From positions 1 to 35,290 of the forward strand of contig QZLA01000086.1 in assembly GCA_004796375.1 (NCBI GenBank): 35,290 nucleotides of DNA. Direction: 5' to 3'. The notes under the pieces were generated by a model that was given only the letters and a program-made list of their open reading frames with translations, was not told the origin of the DNA and ran no database searches. Positions 1-8,891 of the stretch are shown here, in pieces. How positions within the stretch are numbered: position 1 is the stretch's first letter; every line of letters starts with the position of its first letter. Both the position numbers and the translations under genes were made by a program. Source of the DNA: Desulfobacteraceae bacterium. GTDB taxonomy: Bacteria; Desulfobacterota; Desulfobacteria; Desulfobacterales; Desulfobacteraceae.

Positions 1-1275
1 CAGGTCAAACCACTCCAAGCCCTGCTATCCGAGTGGCTGACGTTCAGAATCGGAATTGTTACCCGTAAGCTTGAGTTCAGGCTCGGCAAAATACGTGACC
101 GGCTGCATATCCTCGAAGGGTTATTGGTGGCATACCTCAACCTGGATGAGGTGATCCGCATCATCAGAAATTCCGATCATCCGAAAGAGGATCTGATCAG
201 CACCTTTAACCTGAGTGATATCCAAGCCACTGCCATACTTGAAATCCGGCTCAGACAATTGGCAAAACTCGAAGAGATCAAGATCAAAACCGAGCAGAAG
301 GATCTCAAAAAGGAGCAGAGGCAACTTGAAAAGATTCTTGGATCTGAAAAAAACCTCAGACAGTATGTGAAAGAGGAGATCCAGGCCGATGCGAAACTGT
401 ATGGTGATAAACGTCTCTCTCCCATCAAGGAGAGAAAAGAGGCCGAAGCGTTCCAGGTTACGGATGTCATCGATATCGAGCCGGTTACCATCGTATTGTC
501 CCAAAACGGCTGGATCCGCTCTGCCAAGGGACATGAGATCGATCCGGAAAACCTCAAGTACAAAGCACAGGATTCACTGCTGTCTTATGTCCGCACCCGA
601 AGTGACAACCCGGTGGTCTTTCTGGACAATACCGGCAGGAGCTACACCCTGGCCGCGCATACCTTCCCCTCAGCAAGGGGCATGGGAGAACCGTTGACCG
701 GACGTCTGACCCTTGCGGCCCAGGCCGGTATACGCTACATGCTGGCCGGGAATCCCGATGACCTGTTTCTGGTTTCTTCGGATAACGGGTACGGGTTTAT
801 TATCTCTTTTGCCGATTTTTTGACCAAGAACCGAAACGGCAAAGCGGTGATCACCCTCAAGCCCGGGGTCGAACAGTTGGCTCCCTGCCGTGTCACCGAT
901 CTTGAAAAGGATTTCATCCTCACCATAACCAACCGGGGCAGGCTCCTGCTCTTTTCACTAAACCTGCTGCCCCAACTTAAAAAGGGTCAGGGAAACAAGA
1001 TCATCACCCTGCCCCGGCCCAAGACCAAGAGGGAAGAGCCGGAAAAGATCAAGTTTGTCAGAATCGTGCCCCCGGATAGTGAAATCGTTCTCATGGCAAG
1101 AAAACATTCATTGAAACTCGGTCCGGGAAACCAGCAGGATTACATCGGATTGAGAGGGTACCGGGGCAAACGGCTGCCGCCCATCTACAGGAACGTAGAT
1201 GATGTAAAGATCCGGTCCATCCTGCCCCCGGCGGCCGATACAGGGGCTGATACCGACACCGCCACGGACGTATGA
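1..1275 (+). CDS. parC: DNA topoisomerase IV subunit A, C-terminal part (5' end outside window)
   Basis: This is the 3' part of a type IIA topoisomerase A subunit. With the ParE subunit it cuts and reseals duplex DNA to decatenate daughter chromosomes. The reading frame is open from base 1, so the apparent TTG at 124 is internal. The first residues seen (LSEWLTFRIGIVTRKLEFRL, then RLHILEGLLVAYLNLDEVI) are the tower and coiled-coil gate region. They are followed by a C-terminal beta-propeller. The stretches EPVTIVLSQNGWIRSAKGH, FLDNTGRSYTL, SARGMGEPLTGRLTL and GKAVITL match E. coli ParC as I know it far better than GyrA, and no GyrA box (QRRGGKG type) is present. The catalytic tyrosine domain lies upstream of the window. 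The stop codon overlaps the next gene by ATGA, so the two are probably translationally coupled. The family call is firm; ParC over GyrA is likely. Confidence 0.93.
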   Translation, partial: QVKPLQALLSEWLTFRIGIVTRKLEFRLGKIRDRLHILEGLLVAYLNLDEVIRIIRNSDHPKEDLISTFNLSDIQATAILEIRLRQLAKLEEIKIKTEQKDLKKEQRQLEKILGSEKNLRQYVKEEIQADAKLYGDKRLSPIKERKEAEAFQVTDVIDIEPVTIVLSQNGWIRSAKGHEIDPENLKYKAQDSLLSYVRTRSDNPVVFLDNTGRSYTLAAHTFPSARGMGEPLTGRLTLAAQAGIRYMLAGNPDDLFLVSSDNGYGFIISFADFLTKNRNGKAVITLKPGVEQLAPCRVTDLEKDFILTITNRGRLLLFSLNLLPQLKKGQGNKIITLPRPKTKREEPEKIKFVRIVPPDSEIVLMARKHSLKLGPGNQQDYIGLRGYRGKRLPPIYRNVDDVKIRSILPPAADTGADTDTATDV

Positions 1276-2648
1276 AATTATTTTTTAAGACATATGGACT
1301 TCTTTGCGGGCTGGTTTTCATCTGCCTGGTGCTCGTCAGCTGGGCGGTTCTCATCCATTACCAGAAAACCGGGAAATTCCCCCCCACCTATGAACAGATC
1401 ATCAGCTCCGGGAGACTCAAGCTGATCACCCATTACGCGCCGAGCACCTACTATACCTATCAGGGACAGCCCACCGGGTTTGAATATGATCTTGCCAAGG
1501 AGTTTGCCAACTACCTGGATGTGGACTTAGAAATCATTACACCCGGTTGGAATAACATGATCCCCTACCTGGAAAAAGGGAAAGGCGACTTTCTTGCCGC
1601 CAGCATGACCATCACCCGGGAACGGCTGGATCATGTGGTTTTTTCCATACCCTATATGGATATCCAGCAGCACCTGATCCACCACCGGTTGGTATTTGGT
1701 GCTAAAAACATTGAGGATCTTTCCGGGAAAACCATCCATGTCAGAAGAGGCACCTCCTATCATTACAGGCTCAAGCAGCTCAAGGAAAACGGGATCAACC
1801 TCAACTATATACTCCACGACAACGTCTCTACAGAAGATATGATCAAAATGGTGGCACAAAGGGACATTAAATTCACCATAGCGGACAATAATATCGCCAC
1901 ACAAAACCGGCGGTACTATCCGGATATCCTGATCGGGATACCCGTACAGAAAAAGGAATTCCTGGCATGGGCAGTCAATCCTAAAAATCAGAAACTCCAA
2001 AAAGAGATCAATGCCTTTTTCCTGTGGGGCATACAAAACGGCATCATCGAACTGATCCAGGATAAGTACTACGGGAACAAGGAAAATTTCGATTATTTCG
2101 AACTTAAGAAATTCCATGAACGGATCGTGACCCGGCTGCCGAAATATAAGGACCTGATCATCAAGGAGTCCGAAACCTACGGATTTGACTGGAGACTCGT
2201 TGCGGCAGTTGTTTACCAGGAATCCCATTTCAACCCCAGGGCAAGAAGCTTCACCAATGTCAGGGGGCTGATGCAGGTGACCCGGAAGACCGCCGAGGAG
2301 ATGGGAATTGACAACCGGCTCAAACCGGAACAAAGCATCAAGGCGGGCATTAAATATCTGAACAAGATGTATCTCAAATTTAAAGATATCGACAATCCCT
2401 ATCAGCGCATGCTGTTTGCCCTGGCCAGTTACAATGTCGGGTACGGACATGTCAAGGACGCCCGCCAGATCGCCGTTGAAAAGGGACTCAACCCGGATAA
2501 ATGGCAGGTTCTCAAACAGATGCTTCCGCTTTTGGCCCGGTCAAAATACTACAAAAAAACCAAATACGGATACGCCAGGGGGTGGGAACCCGTGGATTAT
2601 GTCAGGCGGATTTTAACCTATTATGACATTTTAAAGAAAAAATTATGA
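1272..2648 (+). CDS. mltF: MltF-like membrane-bound lytic murein transglycosylase (SBP_bac_3 + SLT)
   Basis: This is a 458-residue periplasmic enzyme predicted to cleave the MurNAc-GlcNAc bond of peptidoglycan, leaving 1,6-anhydroMurNAc ends. Residues about 9-28 form an N-terminal hydrophobic anchor without a lipobox. Residues about 45-270 resemble a family 3 solute-binding domain (GFEYDLAKEFA, then GDFLAASMTITRERLDHVVF), the regulatory module of MltF. Residues about 290-450 are a lysozyme-like SLT domain with the motif QESHFNPRARS (candidate catalytic Glu317), then GLMQVTRKTAEEMGI and LASYNVGYGHV. The length is close to E. coli MltF, which has about 500 residues. The ATG overlaps the parC stop (ATGA). 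E. coli MltF is a lipoprotein or membrane-bound enzyme; here only a signal anchor is visible. The domain pair makes the family call strong. Confidence 0.93.
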   Translation: MKLFFKTYGLLCGLVFICLVLVSWAVLIHYQKTGKFPPTYEQIISSGRLKLITHYAPSTYYTYQGQPTGFEYDLAKEFANYLDVDLEIITPGWNNMIPYLEKGKGDFLAASMTITRERLDHVVFSIPYMDIQQHLIHHRLVFGAKNIEDLSGKTIHVRRGTSYHYRLKQLKENGINLNYILHDNVSTEDMIKMVAQRDIKFTIADNNIATQNRRYYPDILIGIPVQKKEFLAWAVNPKNQKLQKEINAFFLWGIQNGIIELIQDKYYGNKENFDYFELKKFHERIVTRLPKYKDLIIKESETYGFDWRLVAAVVYQESHFNPRARSFTNVRGLMQVTRKTAEEMGIDNRLKPEQSIKAGIKYLNKMYLKFKDIDNPYQRMLFALASYNVGYGHVKDARQIAVEKGLNPDKWQVLKQMLPLLARSKYYKKTKYGYARGWEPVDYVRRILTYYDILKKKL

Positions 2649-2755
2649 TCTTGTTTTTATTACGCATTGACTTGCGTTTATCAATTTAATAGTTATTTTT
2701 TAACACTTTTCCTGTAAATACAGACAAGTTTCACTAAAAGGAATATAGCGGATTA

Positions 2756-4228
2756 ATGACCACAAAAATTTTAATTAATGCCCTGGATGCTGATGAAAAC
2801 CGCATTGCAACAATCAAAGATAACAAACTTGAAGAATTTCACATAGAAACAGCCGCCAAGCAGGCCACACAGGGGAATATCTACAAAGGGGTCGTCACCC
2901 GGGTTGAACCGAGTCTTCAGGCCGTATTTGTTGACTACGGCGTACAGAAAAACGGATTTCTACAAAAAAGTGAAATCCACCGGGATTATTTTCAAGACCT
3001 TGAATCGGGCACCCCCAAGAAGCTACCCAACCTGATTAAAAAAGGTCAAGAACTCATTGTTCAGGTCACCAAGGACCCCATCGGCCAAAAGGGTGCCATG
3101 CTTACCACCTTTATTTCCCTTCCCGGGCGGCTTGCCGTTCTCATGCCCGGCAATACCACCAAAGGGGTGTCCCGAAAAATCGATGATGAAGAGGAAAGAA
3201 AGCGGTTGCTCACGATTGTCAAGGGCCTCAAGATACCTGAGGGGTTCGGCATGATCGTCAGGACCGCCGGAAGAAACGCCACCAAGACAGCCCTTAGAAA
3301 TGATCAGAGCTACCTGATGCGGGTTTGGAAAAACATCAACACCAAGGGGATTAAATCCCAGGCTCCCTCCCTGCTCTACAAGGAACAGACATTGGCGGTC
3401 AGGTCCTTAAGGGACTATTTTACCTCGGATGTCAGGGAAATACTGATCGACCACCCGGATGTAACCAAAGAGGTCCGTGAATTCATCAATGTAATCGCTC
3501 CTAAACTGAAAAAAATTGTCAAACAGTATAATGGTGAGAAGCCGATTTTCACCAAATATCAGCTTGAGGAACAGATCGCATCCATTTACAAGAAAGCGGT
3601 ACCCCTGAAGTCAGGCGGTTTTCTGGTGGTCGAGCAGACAGAGGCCCTGGTATCCATCGACGTCAACTCTGGTAAGTCCACAAAAATGAAAAACATAGAG
3701 GAGACCGCTTACCATACCAATCTGGAAGCCGCAGAAGAAGTTGCCCGCCAGCTAAGACTCAGGGACCTTGGCGGACTCATCGTGGTGGACTTCATCGATA
3801 TGAAAGAAAAAAAACATAAAGCGGAGATCACCAAATCACTAAAAAAATATTTAAGGGGGGACAAGGCAAAAACCAATGTCGGCGGGATCACCAAATTCGG
3901 TCTTCTTGAGATGTCCCGCCAACGGATCCGCCACTCCATAACATTCGGCAGTTTTGAAATATGCCACCACTGCAGAGGCCGGGGCCAGCTTCCTTCCGTG
4001 GAAACCCAGGGCCTTGCCTTCTTAAGGCAGTTGAGCTTGAAAACACTCAAACCTGAGGTTAAGGAAGTCAAGGCCACACTGCCCCGGCAGGTAGCACTGT
4101 TCGTTCTTAACCGGAAAAAAGAGGAGATACTTGATATAGAGTCTAAACGCAAGGTGTCCATCACGATTGAGGGTGATCCAGAAATGGTCAGCGGTGATGT
4201 TCGATTTACGATAAATGACTCCCAGTAG
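2756..4228 (+). CDS. rng: Ribonuclease G (RNase E/G family)
   Basis: This 490-residue endoribonuclease matches E. coli RNase G (489 residues) in length and lacks the long RNase E scaffold tail, so RNase G is the better name. It processes rRNA 5' ends and initiates mRNA decay on 5'-monophosphate RNA. An S1-like RNA-binding domain lies near residues 37-125 (GNIYKGVVTRVEPSLQAVFV). The two metal-binding aspartates of the DNase I-like subdomain are D302 in VSIDVNSGKST and D345 in GLIVVDFIDM. The zinc-link motif that dimerises the enzyme is CHHC at residues 403-406. The ATG has a modest ribosome site (AAGGA, 2738-2742, about 13 bases upstream). A weak promoter-like TTGACT (2667-2672) sits in the 107-base gap after mltF, with TAGTTA 17 bases on; I would not rely on it. 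The gene is probably monocistronic or leads into the next cluster. Confidence 0.95.
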   Translation: MTTKILINALDADENRIATIKDNKLEEFHIETAAKQATQGNIYKGVVTRVEPSLQAVFVDYGVQKNGFLQKSEIHRDYFQDLESGTPKKLPNLIKKGQELIVQVTKDPIGQKGAMLTTFISLPGRLAVLMPGNTTKGVSRKIDDEEERKRLLTIVKGLKIPEGFGMIVRTAGRNATKTALRNDQSYLMRVWKNINTKGIKSQAPSLLYKEQTLAVRSLRDYFTSDVREILIDHPDVTKEVREFINVIAPKLKKIVKQYNGEKPIFTKYQLEEQIASIYKKAVPLKSGGFLVVEQTEALVSIDVNSGKSTKMKNIEETAYHTNLEAAEEVARQLRLRDLGGLIVVDFIDMKEKKHKAEITKSLKKYLRGDKAKTNVGGITKFGLLEMSRQRIRHSITFGSFEICHHCRGRGQLPSVETQGLAFLRQLSLKTLKPEVKEVKATLPRQVALFVLNRKKEEILDIESKRKVSITIEGDPEMVSGDVRFTINDSQ

Positions 4229-4241
4229 GGACCGGGTTGTC

Positions 4242-4270
4242 TTGACATTATATCGGCTTTTGTGTATCTG
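4242..4270 (+). promoter_or_regulatory. Candidate sigma-70 promoter for the yajC-secDF cluster
   Basis: A perfect -35 hexamer TTGACA (4242-4247) is followed, after 17 bases, by TATCTG (4265-4270), which keeps only the TAT of the -10 consensus. It lies in the 69-base gap after rng, 28-31 bases before the start of the LysM-like gene. Position and spacing fit a promoter for the secretion cluster, but the weak -10 leaves it uncertain. Confidence 0.35.
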
Positions 4271-4297
4271 AATCAATTTTAAAGAACTATAGGAGAG

Positions 4298-5164
4298 ATG
4301 ATGCACCTGAAAAACGACCGAACCAAAAAAATTACCATTGCTGTTCTGGCTGTATCAGTTGTATGTATCATTGCCTATTTCCTGTTTGATTTCGGTCAAA
4401 AAAACAAGGTGCCTGATACGGAGAACCCCGGCCAAATCGAAGGACAGACTGTTGATGACAGCGGAACCATGGGCGGGGGCGTTGCCGCCCCGGGCACACA
4501 TAGCACAGGACAGTCCTCAGAAACCGTTGTGGTCAAGGAGATTATTCAGGAGCAGGTCATCAACTATAACGAGGTCAATGATCAGACCGAAAAGATGCCT
4601 GTCCAGGAGGTGATGCAAGCCAGAAAAGAGGTACACGGTTTGAAGAAAAGCCTGGATATGATCGTCAAATCCAATGAAAGCATTATTATTGGCGAGCACC
4701 ATGTGTCCATGCGGGACATCCTTGAAAAAGCCTTTATCGAAAAGGGCACGGTTTTTGAGGAAAAGATCACCACATCTGACCAGGTGGCTCCGGATGAGAT
4801 CCAAGAATACGGCATATACGTGGTCCAGGAAGGGGACAATATCTGGAATATCCATTTTAATATTTTAAAGGAATACTATGATTTCAAAGGAGTCCCCATC
4901 GAACCCCTGGCAGATGAACCCAAGGAGAGGGGGTTGAGTTCAGGTATCGGCAAGATACTCAAATTTTCAGAAACCATGGTCATTATCTATAACCTTTTGG
5001 ATAAAAAGGTGGATAAGAACATCAACCTCATTCAGCCCCTGAGTAAAATTGTTGTTTATAATATGGATGAAGTGTTTTCCTTGTTACAGGAAATCAATTA
5101 TAAAAACGTAGACCGGATTCAGTTTGACGGAAAGAATATCTGGATCCCTGCGAAAAAGTCATAA
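4298..5164 (+). CDS. Unrecognised membrane-anchored protein with a LysM-like region
   Basis: I do not recognise a named family for this protein of 288 residues. It has a short basic N terminus and one membrane segment (about residues 11-30), so most of it should be periplasmic. A low-complexity Gly/Ser/Thr/Asp-rich linker follows (about 38-75), then a charged helical part. A LysM-like start appears at residues 173-186 (YVVQEGDNIWNIHF) and a LysM-like finish at 241-254 (NLIQPLSKIVVYN). About 55 residues lie between them, more than a normal LysM repeat allows. It may be a LysM fold with an insertion that binds peptidoglycan (inference). The AGGAG at 4291-4295 is only 2 bases from the ATG at 4298 but 5 from the ATG at 4301, so 4301 may be the real start. 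It sits 30 bases upstream of yajC and probably shares its transcript. Confidence 0.75.
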   Translation: MMHLKNDRTKKITIAVLAVSVVCIIAYFLFDFGQKNKVPDTENPGQIEGQTVDDSGTMGGGVAAPGTHSTGQSSETVVVKEIIQEQVINYNEVNDQTEKMPVQEVMQARKEVHGLKKSLDMIVKSNESIIIGEHHVSMRDILEKAFIEKGTVFEEKITTSDQVAPDEIQEYGIYVVQEGDNIWNIHFNILKEYYDFKGVPIEPLADEPKERGLSSGIGKILKFSETMVIIYNLLDKKVDKNINLIQPLSKIVVYNMDEVFSLLQEINYKNVDRIQFDGKNIWIPAKKS

Positions 5165-5194
5165 CTCTTTACACCTTTTTTAGGAGGAATTATT

Positions 5195-5542
5195 TTGATT
5201 AGTACTGCATATGCAATGGGTCAGCAAGGTGCTGCCGCCGGTGGCCCGGCCGGAGGAATCGCCCAGTTTTTACCCATCATCATCCTGTTTGCCATTTTTT
5301 ATTTTCTGCTGATCAGACCCCAGCAGAAAAAGGCCAAAGAGCATCGCGAGATGATCAACAATCTCAAAAAAGGCAACCGGGTGATCACATCCGGCGGAAT
5401 TCACGGCACCATCCTTAACGTGGATGAAACCACCGTCACCCTTGAAATTGCAGAAAACGTGAAAATCAAGGTTTCCCGCGGTAATGTCGGAGCATTGATA
5501 TCCAAGGACACAACCCCTGATGCCAAAGAGAACAAAAAATAA
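5195..5542 (+). CDS. yajC: Preprotein translocase subunit YajC
   Basis: This 115-residue single-pass inner-membrane protein is a partner of SecD and SecF in the holo-translocon that assists SecYEG export. A Gly/Ala-rich N terminus is followed by a membrane segment at about residues 24-41 (FLPIIILFAIFYFLLI). Then comes the YajC signature RPQQKKAKEHREMI and the small beta domain beginning KGNRVITSGGIHGTI. The start is TTG at 5195: a strong AGGAGG (5182-5187) sits 7 bases upstream and no in-frame ATG lies nearby until well inside the protein. Gene order yajC-secD-secF is the classical bacterial one. The tgt and queA genes often found upstream are replaced here by the LysM-like gene. Confidence 0.96.
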   Translation: MISTAYAMGQQGAAAGGPAGGIAQFLPIIILFAIFYFLLIRPQQKKAKEHREMINNLKKGNRVITSGGIHGTILNVDETTVTLEIAENVKIKVSRGNVGALISKDTTPDAKENKK

Positions 5543-5565
5543 TCCCTGATGAGGAGTTAGAAAGA

Positions 5566-7137
5566 TTGACTATGTTAAATTTTAAGCGGATCAGTATCTT
5601 AATCATACTACTTGCTGCTGTTATTTGCCTGGTTCCGACTTTTTTCGAAAATGCCTGGCCCAATATAAAGATCAAACGGGGCCTTGACCTTCAGGGCGGT
5701 ATGCATCTGGTACTCGAAGTTCAGACGATTCAAGCAGTTGAAGCAGAAGTTGACCGGTTGATCACAGAACTGAAAAAGGATCTTAGAAAAGAATCCCTCA
5801 AGCATATGGGTATTTCAAGAACACCTGATAATGCCATTTCAGTCAAGGTATCCGGAGATCAGAATATCGATGGATTCAACACCATCATCAGTGACCGTTA
5901 CAGAGGATTAACTATCAAGGTTAACCGGCAGGACGCTTCTACCAAGGAGTTTGCACTTTCTTTGCCGGAAAGTGAAACCGACGATATCAAAAAAATGGCT
6001 GTCCAGCAGGTCCTTGAAACCATTCGAAACCGTATTGACGAATTCGGGGTCAGTGAACCGGATATCCGTCTCCAGGGTCAGGAGCGAATCCTGATTCAGC
6101 TTCCGGGTGTTACTGATCCGGCCAGGGCCAAGGCCTTGATCGGAAGAACCGCCAAGCTGACCTTTCAGCTTGTGGACGAAGCCGGTGACCTGAATGCCGC
6201 TATTAAGGGAAATGTACCTGTTGGCAGTACCATCCTCTACCAGCATAATAAAGATGCGGCCAGCGGTCAGACCAATAAAGTCCCCTTTCTGATTAAAAAA
6301 CGGATCCTCGTCGACGGCAGCCAGCTGACCAACGCCCGGGTGGAGTTTGATCAATTCAACATGCCCGAGGTCGGCATCGAATTCAGTCGAAAAGGGGCCC
6401 GGATTTTTGAGAGGATTACCGCTGAGAATATCAACAAACGCCTGGCCATTGTTTTGGATAAAAAGGTGTATTCTGCTCCTGTCATCCAGACCCAGATTGC
6501 TGGTGGAAAAGCCAGGATTACCGGTAATTTCACCATTGAAGAGGCCAGAGACCTTGCCATCGCCCTGCGTGCCGGCTCCCTGCCTGCAGATGTTAAATAT
6601 ATTGAAGAAAGAACCGTAGGACCCACCCTGGGTGCCGACTCCATCCGCATGGGACTCAATTCAATGCTGATTGGCGGTGTGCTGGTCATCCTGTTCATGT
6701 TGATCTACTACAGGGTTGCGGGTATGATTGCCAATATTGCACTGATTGCCAATATCATACTCATCGGCGGCGGACTTGCTGCAATCCAGGCCACCCTGTC
6801 TCTGCCGGGTATTGCCGGTATCATCCTGACCATCGGTATGGCGGTAGATGCCAATGTAATTATTTTTGAAAGGATCAGGGAAGAACTGACCACCGGGAAA
6901 ACAGCCCTGGCGGCAGTTGAAGCAGGATTTGACAGGGCGACACTGACCATTATGGATGCCAATGTCACCACACTGATTGTTGCCGTTGTTCTGCTCCAGT
7001 TCGGTACCGGCCCGATCAAGGGATTCGGGGTCACCCTTACCCTGGGGATCATCTCCAGTCTGTTCACTGCCCTGATACTGTCAAAAACCCTGTTTGAACT
7101 GATACTCCAGAACAGAAAAGCCTCCCTAAGCATATAA
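5566..7137 (+). CDS. secD: Protein translocase subunit SecD
   Basis: This 523-residue RND-type inner-membrane protein forms, with SecF, the proton-motive-force-driven complex that pulls proteins out on the periplasmic side. The first membrane segment (about residues 8-25) is followed by the signature RGLDLQGGMHLVLEV and the large periplasmic P1 domain. The remaining membrane segments lie in the C-terminal third, with GMAVDANVIIFERIREE, the conserved TM4 motif carrying the proton-path Asp. The protein is somewhat shorter than E. coli SecD (615 residues) but complete. A GAGGAG at 5551-5556 is 9 bases before the TTG at 5566 and 15 before the ATG at 5572, so TTG is preferred. It is 23 bases after yajC and 14 before secF. 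Confidence 0.97.
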   Translation: MTMLNFKRISILIILLAAVICLVPTFFENAWPNIKIKRGLDLQGGMHLVLEVQTIQAVEAEVDRLITELKKDLRKESLKHMGISRTPDNAISVKVSGDQNIDGFNTIISDRYRGLTIKVNRQDASTKEFALSLPESETDDIKKMAVQQVLETIRNRIDEFGVSEPDIRLQGQERILIQLPGVTDPARAKALIGRTAKLTFQLVDEAGDLNAAIKGNVPVGSTILYQHNKDAASGQTNKVPFLIKKRILVDGSQLTNARVEFDQFNMPEVGIEFSRKGARIFERITAENINKRLAIVLDKKVYSAPVIQTQIAGGKARITGNFTIEEARDLAIALRAGSLPADVKYIEERTVGPTLGADSIRMGLNSMLIGGVLVILFMLIYYRVAGMIANIALIANIILIGGGLAAIQATLSLPGIAGIILTIGMAVDANVIIFERIREELTTGKTALAAVEAGFDRATLTIMDANVTTLIVAVVLLQFGTGPIKGFGVTLTLGIISSLFTALILSKTLFELILQNRKASLSI

Positions 7138-7151
7138 GGAAAAGATATAAA

Positions 7152-8183
7152 ATGCAGCTGATTAAACCTGATGTGAATATTGACTTTATCGGAAAACGAA
7201 AACTCGGATTTATCCTGTCCATAGTTCTGATACTGGTCAGCATAGGCTCTTTGATTGTTCACAAGGGCCCCAACTACGGCATCGACTTTGCCGGCGGCAC
7301 CATCGTCCAGATCCAGTTTGATTCGGTGGTGACCATTGAGAAGATCAGACAGGGACTTGCCAATATCGGCCTTGAGAAATCCTCGGTCCAGAATTTTGGT
7401 AAATCCCAGGACAATGAATATCTGATCCGGACCAGCCAGGAAAATGCCGGTAAACAAGGTATGAGCCAGGCCATCACCGAGGCCCTGTCACAGTCCACCG
7501 GACAGGAACCGGTCATCCGGCGGGTCGAATATGTCGGCCCCCAGGTCGGTGAGGATTTAAGAAAGAAGGCCCTGCTGGCCATTTTTTACTCTCTGTTGTT
7601 TATCACCATTTACATTTCTGCCCGGTTTGAGGACAAACTGTTTATTTCAGGGATTACGGCCGGGTCCCTCATGGTTGCGGTTTACTTTTTGTCCCTGGCC
7701 AATGTGTCCATGCCGTTCCTGATCGCCTGTGCATTGATCATCTCCCTGGTTCTGTTCTGGTTCCTGGAGCTCAAGTATGCCATGGGTGCCATTGTTGCCC
7801 TTATCCATGATGTCATGATTACCGTGGGTATATTTTCCATTCTCGATCTTGAATTCTCCCTGCCGATCATTGCCGCACTGCTGACGATTATCGGTTATTC
7901 GCTCAATGACACCATTATCGTATTTGACCGGATAAGAGAAAATATCAAGGGCATGGATGCAGCGGAAATCCATCCGGGAATATTTAATAAAAGCATCAAT
8001 GAAACATTGAGCCGGACGGTTTTGACCTCACTGACCACCCTGATTGTTCTGTTTGCGCTTTACTTTCTGGGCGGGGAAATCATCAATAACTTTACATTTG
8101 CCATGATTATCGGGGTGCTCATCGGGACCTACTCATCGATCTTCGTGGCCAGCCCCATGGTACTGGCAGCCACAAAAAGATAG
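7152..8183 (+). CDS. secF: Protein translocase subunit SecF
   Basis: This 343-residue membrane protein is the partner of SecD in the Sec accessory complex. The first membrane segment (about residues 15-33) leads into the SecF signature YGIDFAGGTIVQIQF. A short periplasmic domain follows, with RRVEYVGPQVGEDLRKKALL leading into the second membrane segment. The C-terminal membrane bundle carries AALLTIIGYSLNDTIIVFDRIREN, the region equivalent to the SecD TM4 motif, and NETLSRTVLTSLTTL. Its length is close to E. coli SecF (323 residues). An AAGGAAAA run spans the end of secD, about 10 bases before the ATG, so translation is likely coupled. The next gene follows after 2 bases. Confidence 0.97.
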   Translation: MQLIKPDVNIDFIGKRKLGFILSIVLILVSIGSLIVHKGPNYGIDFAGGTIVQIQFDSVVTIEKIRQGLANIGLEKSSVQNFGKSQDNEYLIRTSQENAGKQGMSQAITEALSQSTGQEPVIRRVEYVGPQVGEDLRKKALLAIFYSLLFITIYISARFEDKLFISGITAGSLMVAVYFLSLANVSMPFLIACALIISLVLFWFLELKYAMGAIVALIHDVMITVGIFSILDLEFSLPIIAALLTIIGYSLNDTIIVFDRIRENIKGMDAAEIHPGIFNKSINETLSRTVLTSLTTLIVLFALYFLGGEIINNFTFAMIIGVLIGTYSSIFVASPMVLAATKR

Positions 8184-8185
8184 TC

Positions 8186-8881
8186 ATGAACTTTTCAGGC
8201 AAACACTGGACCCAATTCCTGATTGCATTGCTCCTGAGCGGATGTCTCGTGTCCTGTGCCGTCAAAACAGGTGGCCGGGATGATACCGTTGAACTGCAGC
8301 AAGATATCGCTTCTGCAAAAGCTGAAGACCTGGTCATCATGATCACGGCACTTGAGAAAGACCTGGACCAGCTTCGGCTCAAACAACAGGAGTCCGAGGA
8401 TATCATCCAGCGCTTGACCCAGAAAGTTCTCATTCTTGAAAACAGATTGCAGGCCCTGTCAGGGAATAAGATCCCTGACAGGCCTGCTCCCTCGCCTTCA
8501 CCTGTGTCAGGTCCGGAAAAACTTTACCACAAAGCCAGGAACCTGCTGCTGGAAAACAGTCCTTCAGAAGCCCTGGTCCTGTTCAGGGATTTTCTGGAAG
8601 CCTACCCGGACCACAGCCTGGCAGACAACGCCATGTACTGGATGGGAGAATGCTATTATTCAATGAAGTTGTTTAAAAACGCTGCCCAGACATTCCAGAA
8701 GCTGGTCAGGCAGTACCCCAAAGGATTAAAGGTGCCGGACGCCATATTAAAAACCGGATATTCCTATTTATCACTCAAGGATATGAACCGGGCCCATCAC
8801 TATTTAAAGCAGGTGGTGACGCAGTTCCCGTTTTCCGATGCCGCTGAAAAGGCCCAGCAAAAATTATCCACATTCAACTAA
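8186..8881 (+). CDS. CpoB/YbgF-like outer-membrane lipoprotein with TPR repeats
   Basis: This 231-residue protein carries a lipoprotein signal. The stretch LIALLLSGC gives a lipobox with lipidation at Cys20; a second candidate is Cys25. Residues about 35-90 are heptad-like coiled coil (ALEKDLDQLRLKQQESEDII). After a Pro-rich linker, residues about 112-230 form TPR-like helical pairs (KLYHKARNLLLENSPSEALV, DNAMYWMGECYYSMKLFKNA, and AILKTGYSYLSLKDMNRAHH). This coiled coil plus TPR layout is that of CpoB (YbgF), which couples peptidoglycan synthesis with Tol-Pal outer-membrane constriction, but no tol or pal gene is in the window. BamD-like or other TPR lipoproteins are alternatives. It begins 2 bases after secF. 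Confidence 0.8.
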   Translation: MNFSGKHWTQFLIALLLSGCLVSCAVKTGGRDDTVELQQDIASAKAEDLVIMITALEKDLDQLRLKQQESEDIIQRLTQKVLILENRLQALSGNKIPDRPAPSPSPVSGPEKLYHKARNLLLENSPSEALVLFRDFLEAYPDHSLADNAMYWMGECYYSMKLFKNAAQTFQKLVRQYPKGLKVPDAILKTGYSYLSLKDMNRAHHYLKQVVTQFPFSDAAEKAQQKLSTFN

Positions 8882-8891
8882 CTCAAATTTG

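Noticed and set aside
1527..2450. A 307-residue open frame on the minus strand opposite mltF
   Set aside because: It lies wholly within a clear MltF-type coding region, has no ribosome site or known motif, and is a codon-bias shadow.
8838..8891. Upstream ATG for dprA
   Set aside because: It is inside the CpoB-like gene and lacks a ribosome site; the DprA-like N terminus starts at 8892.
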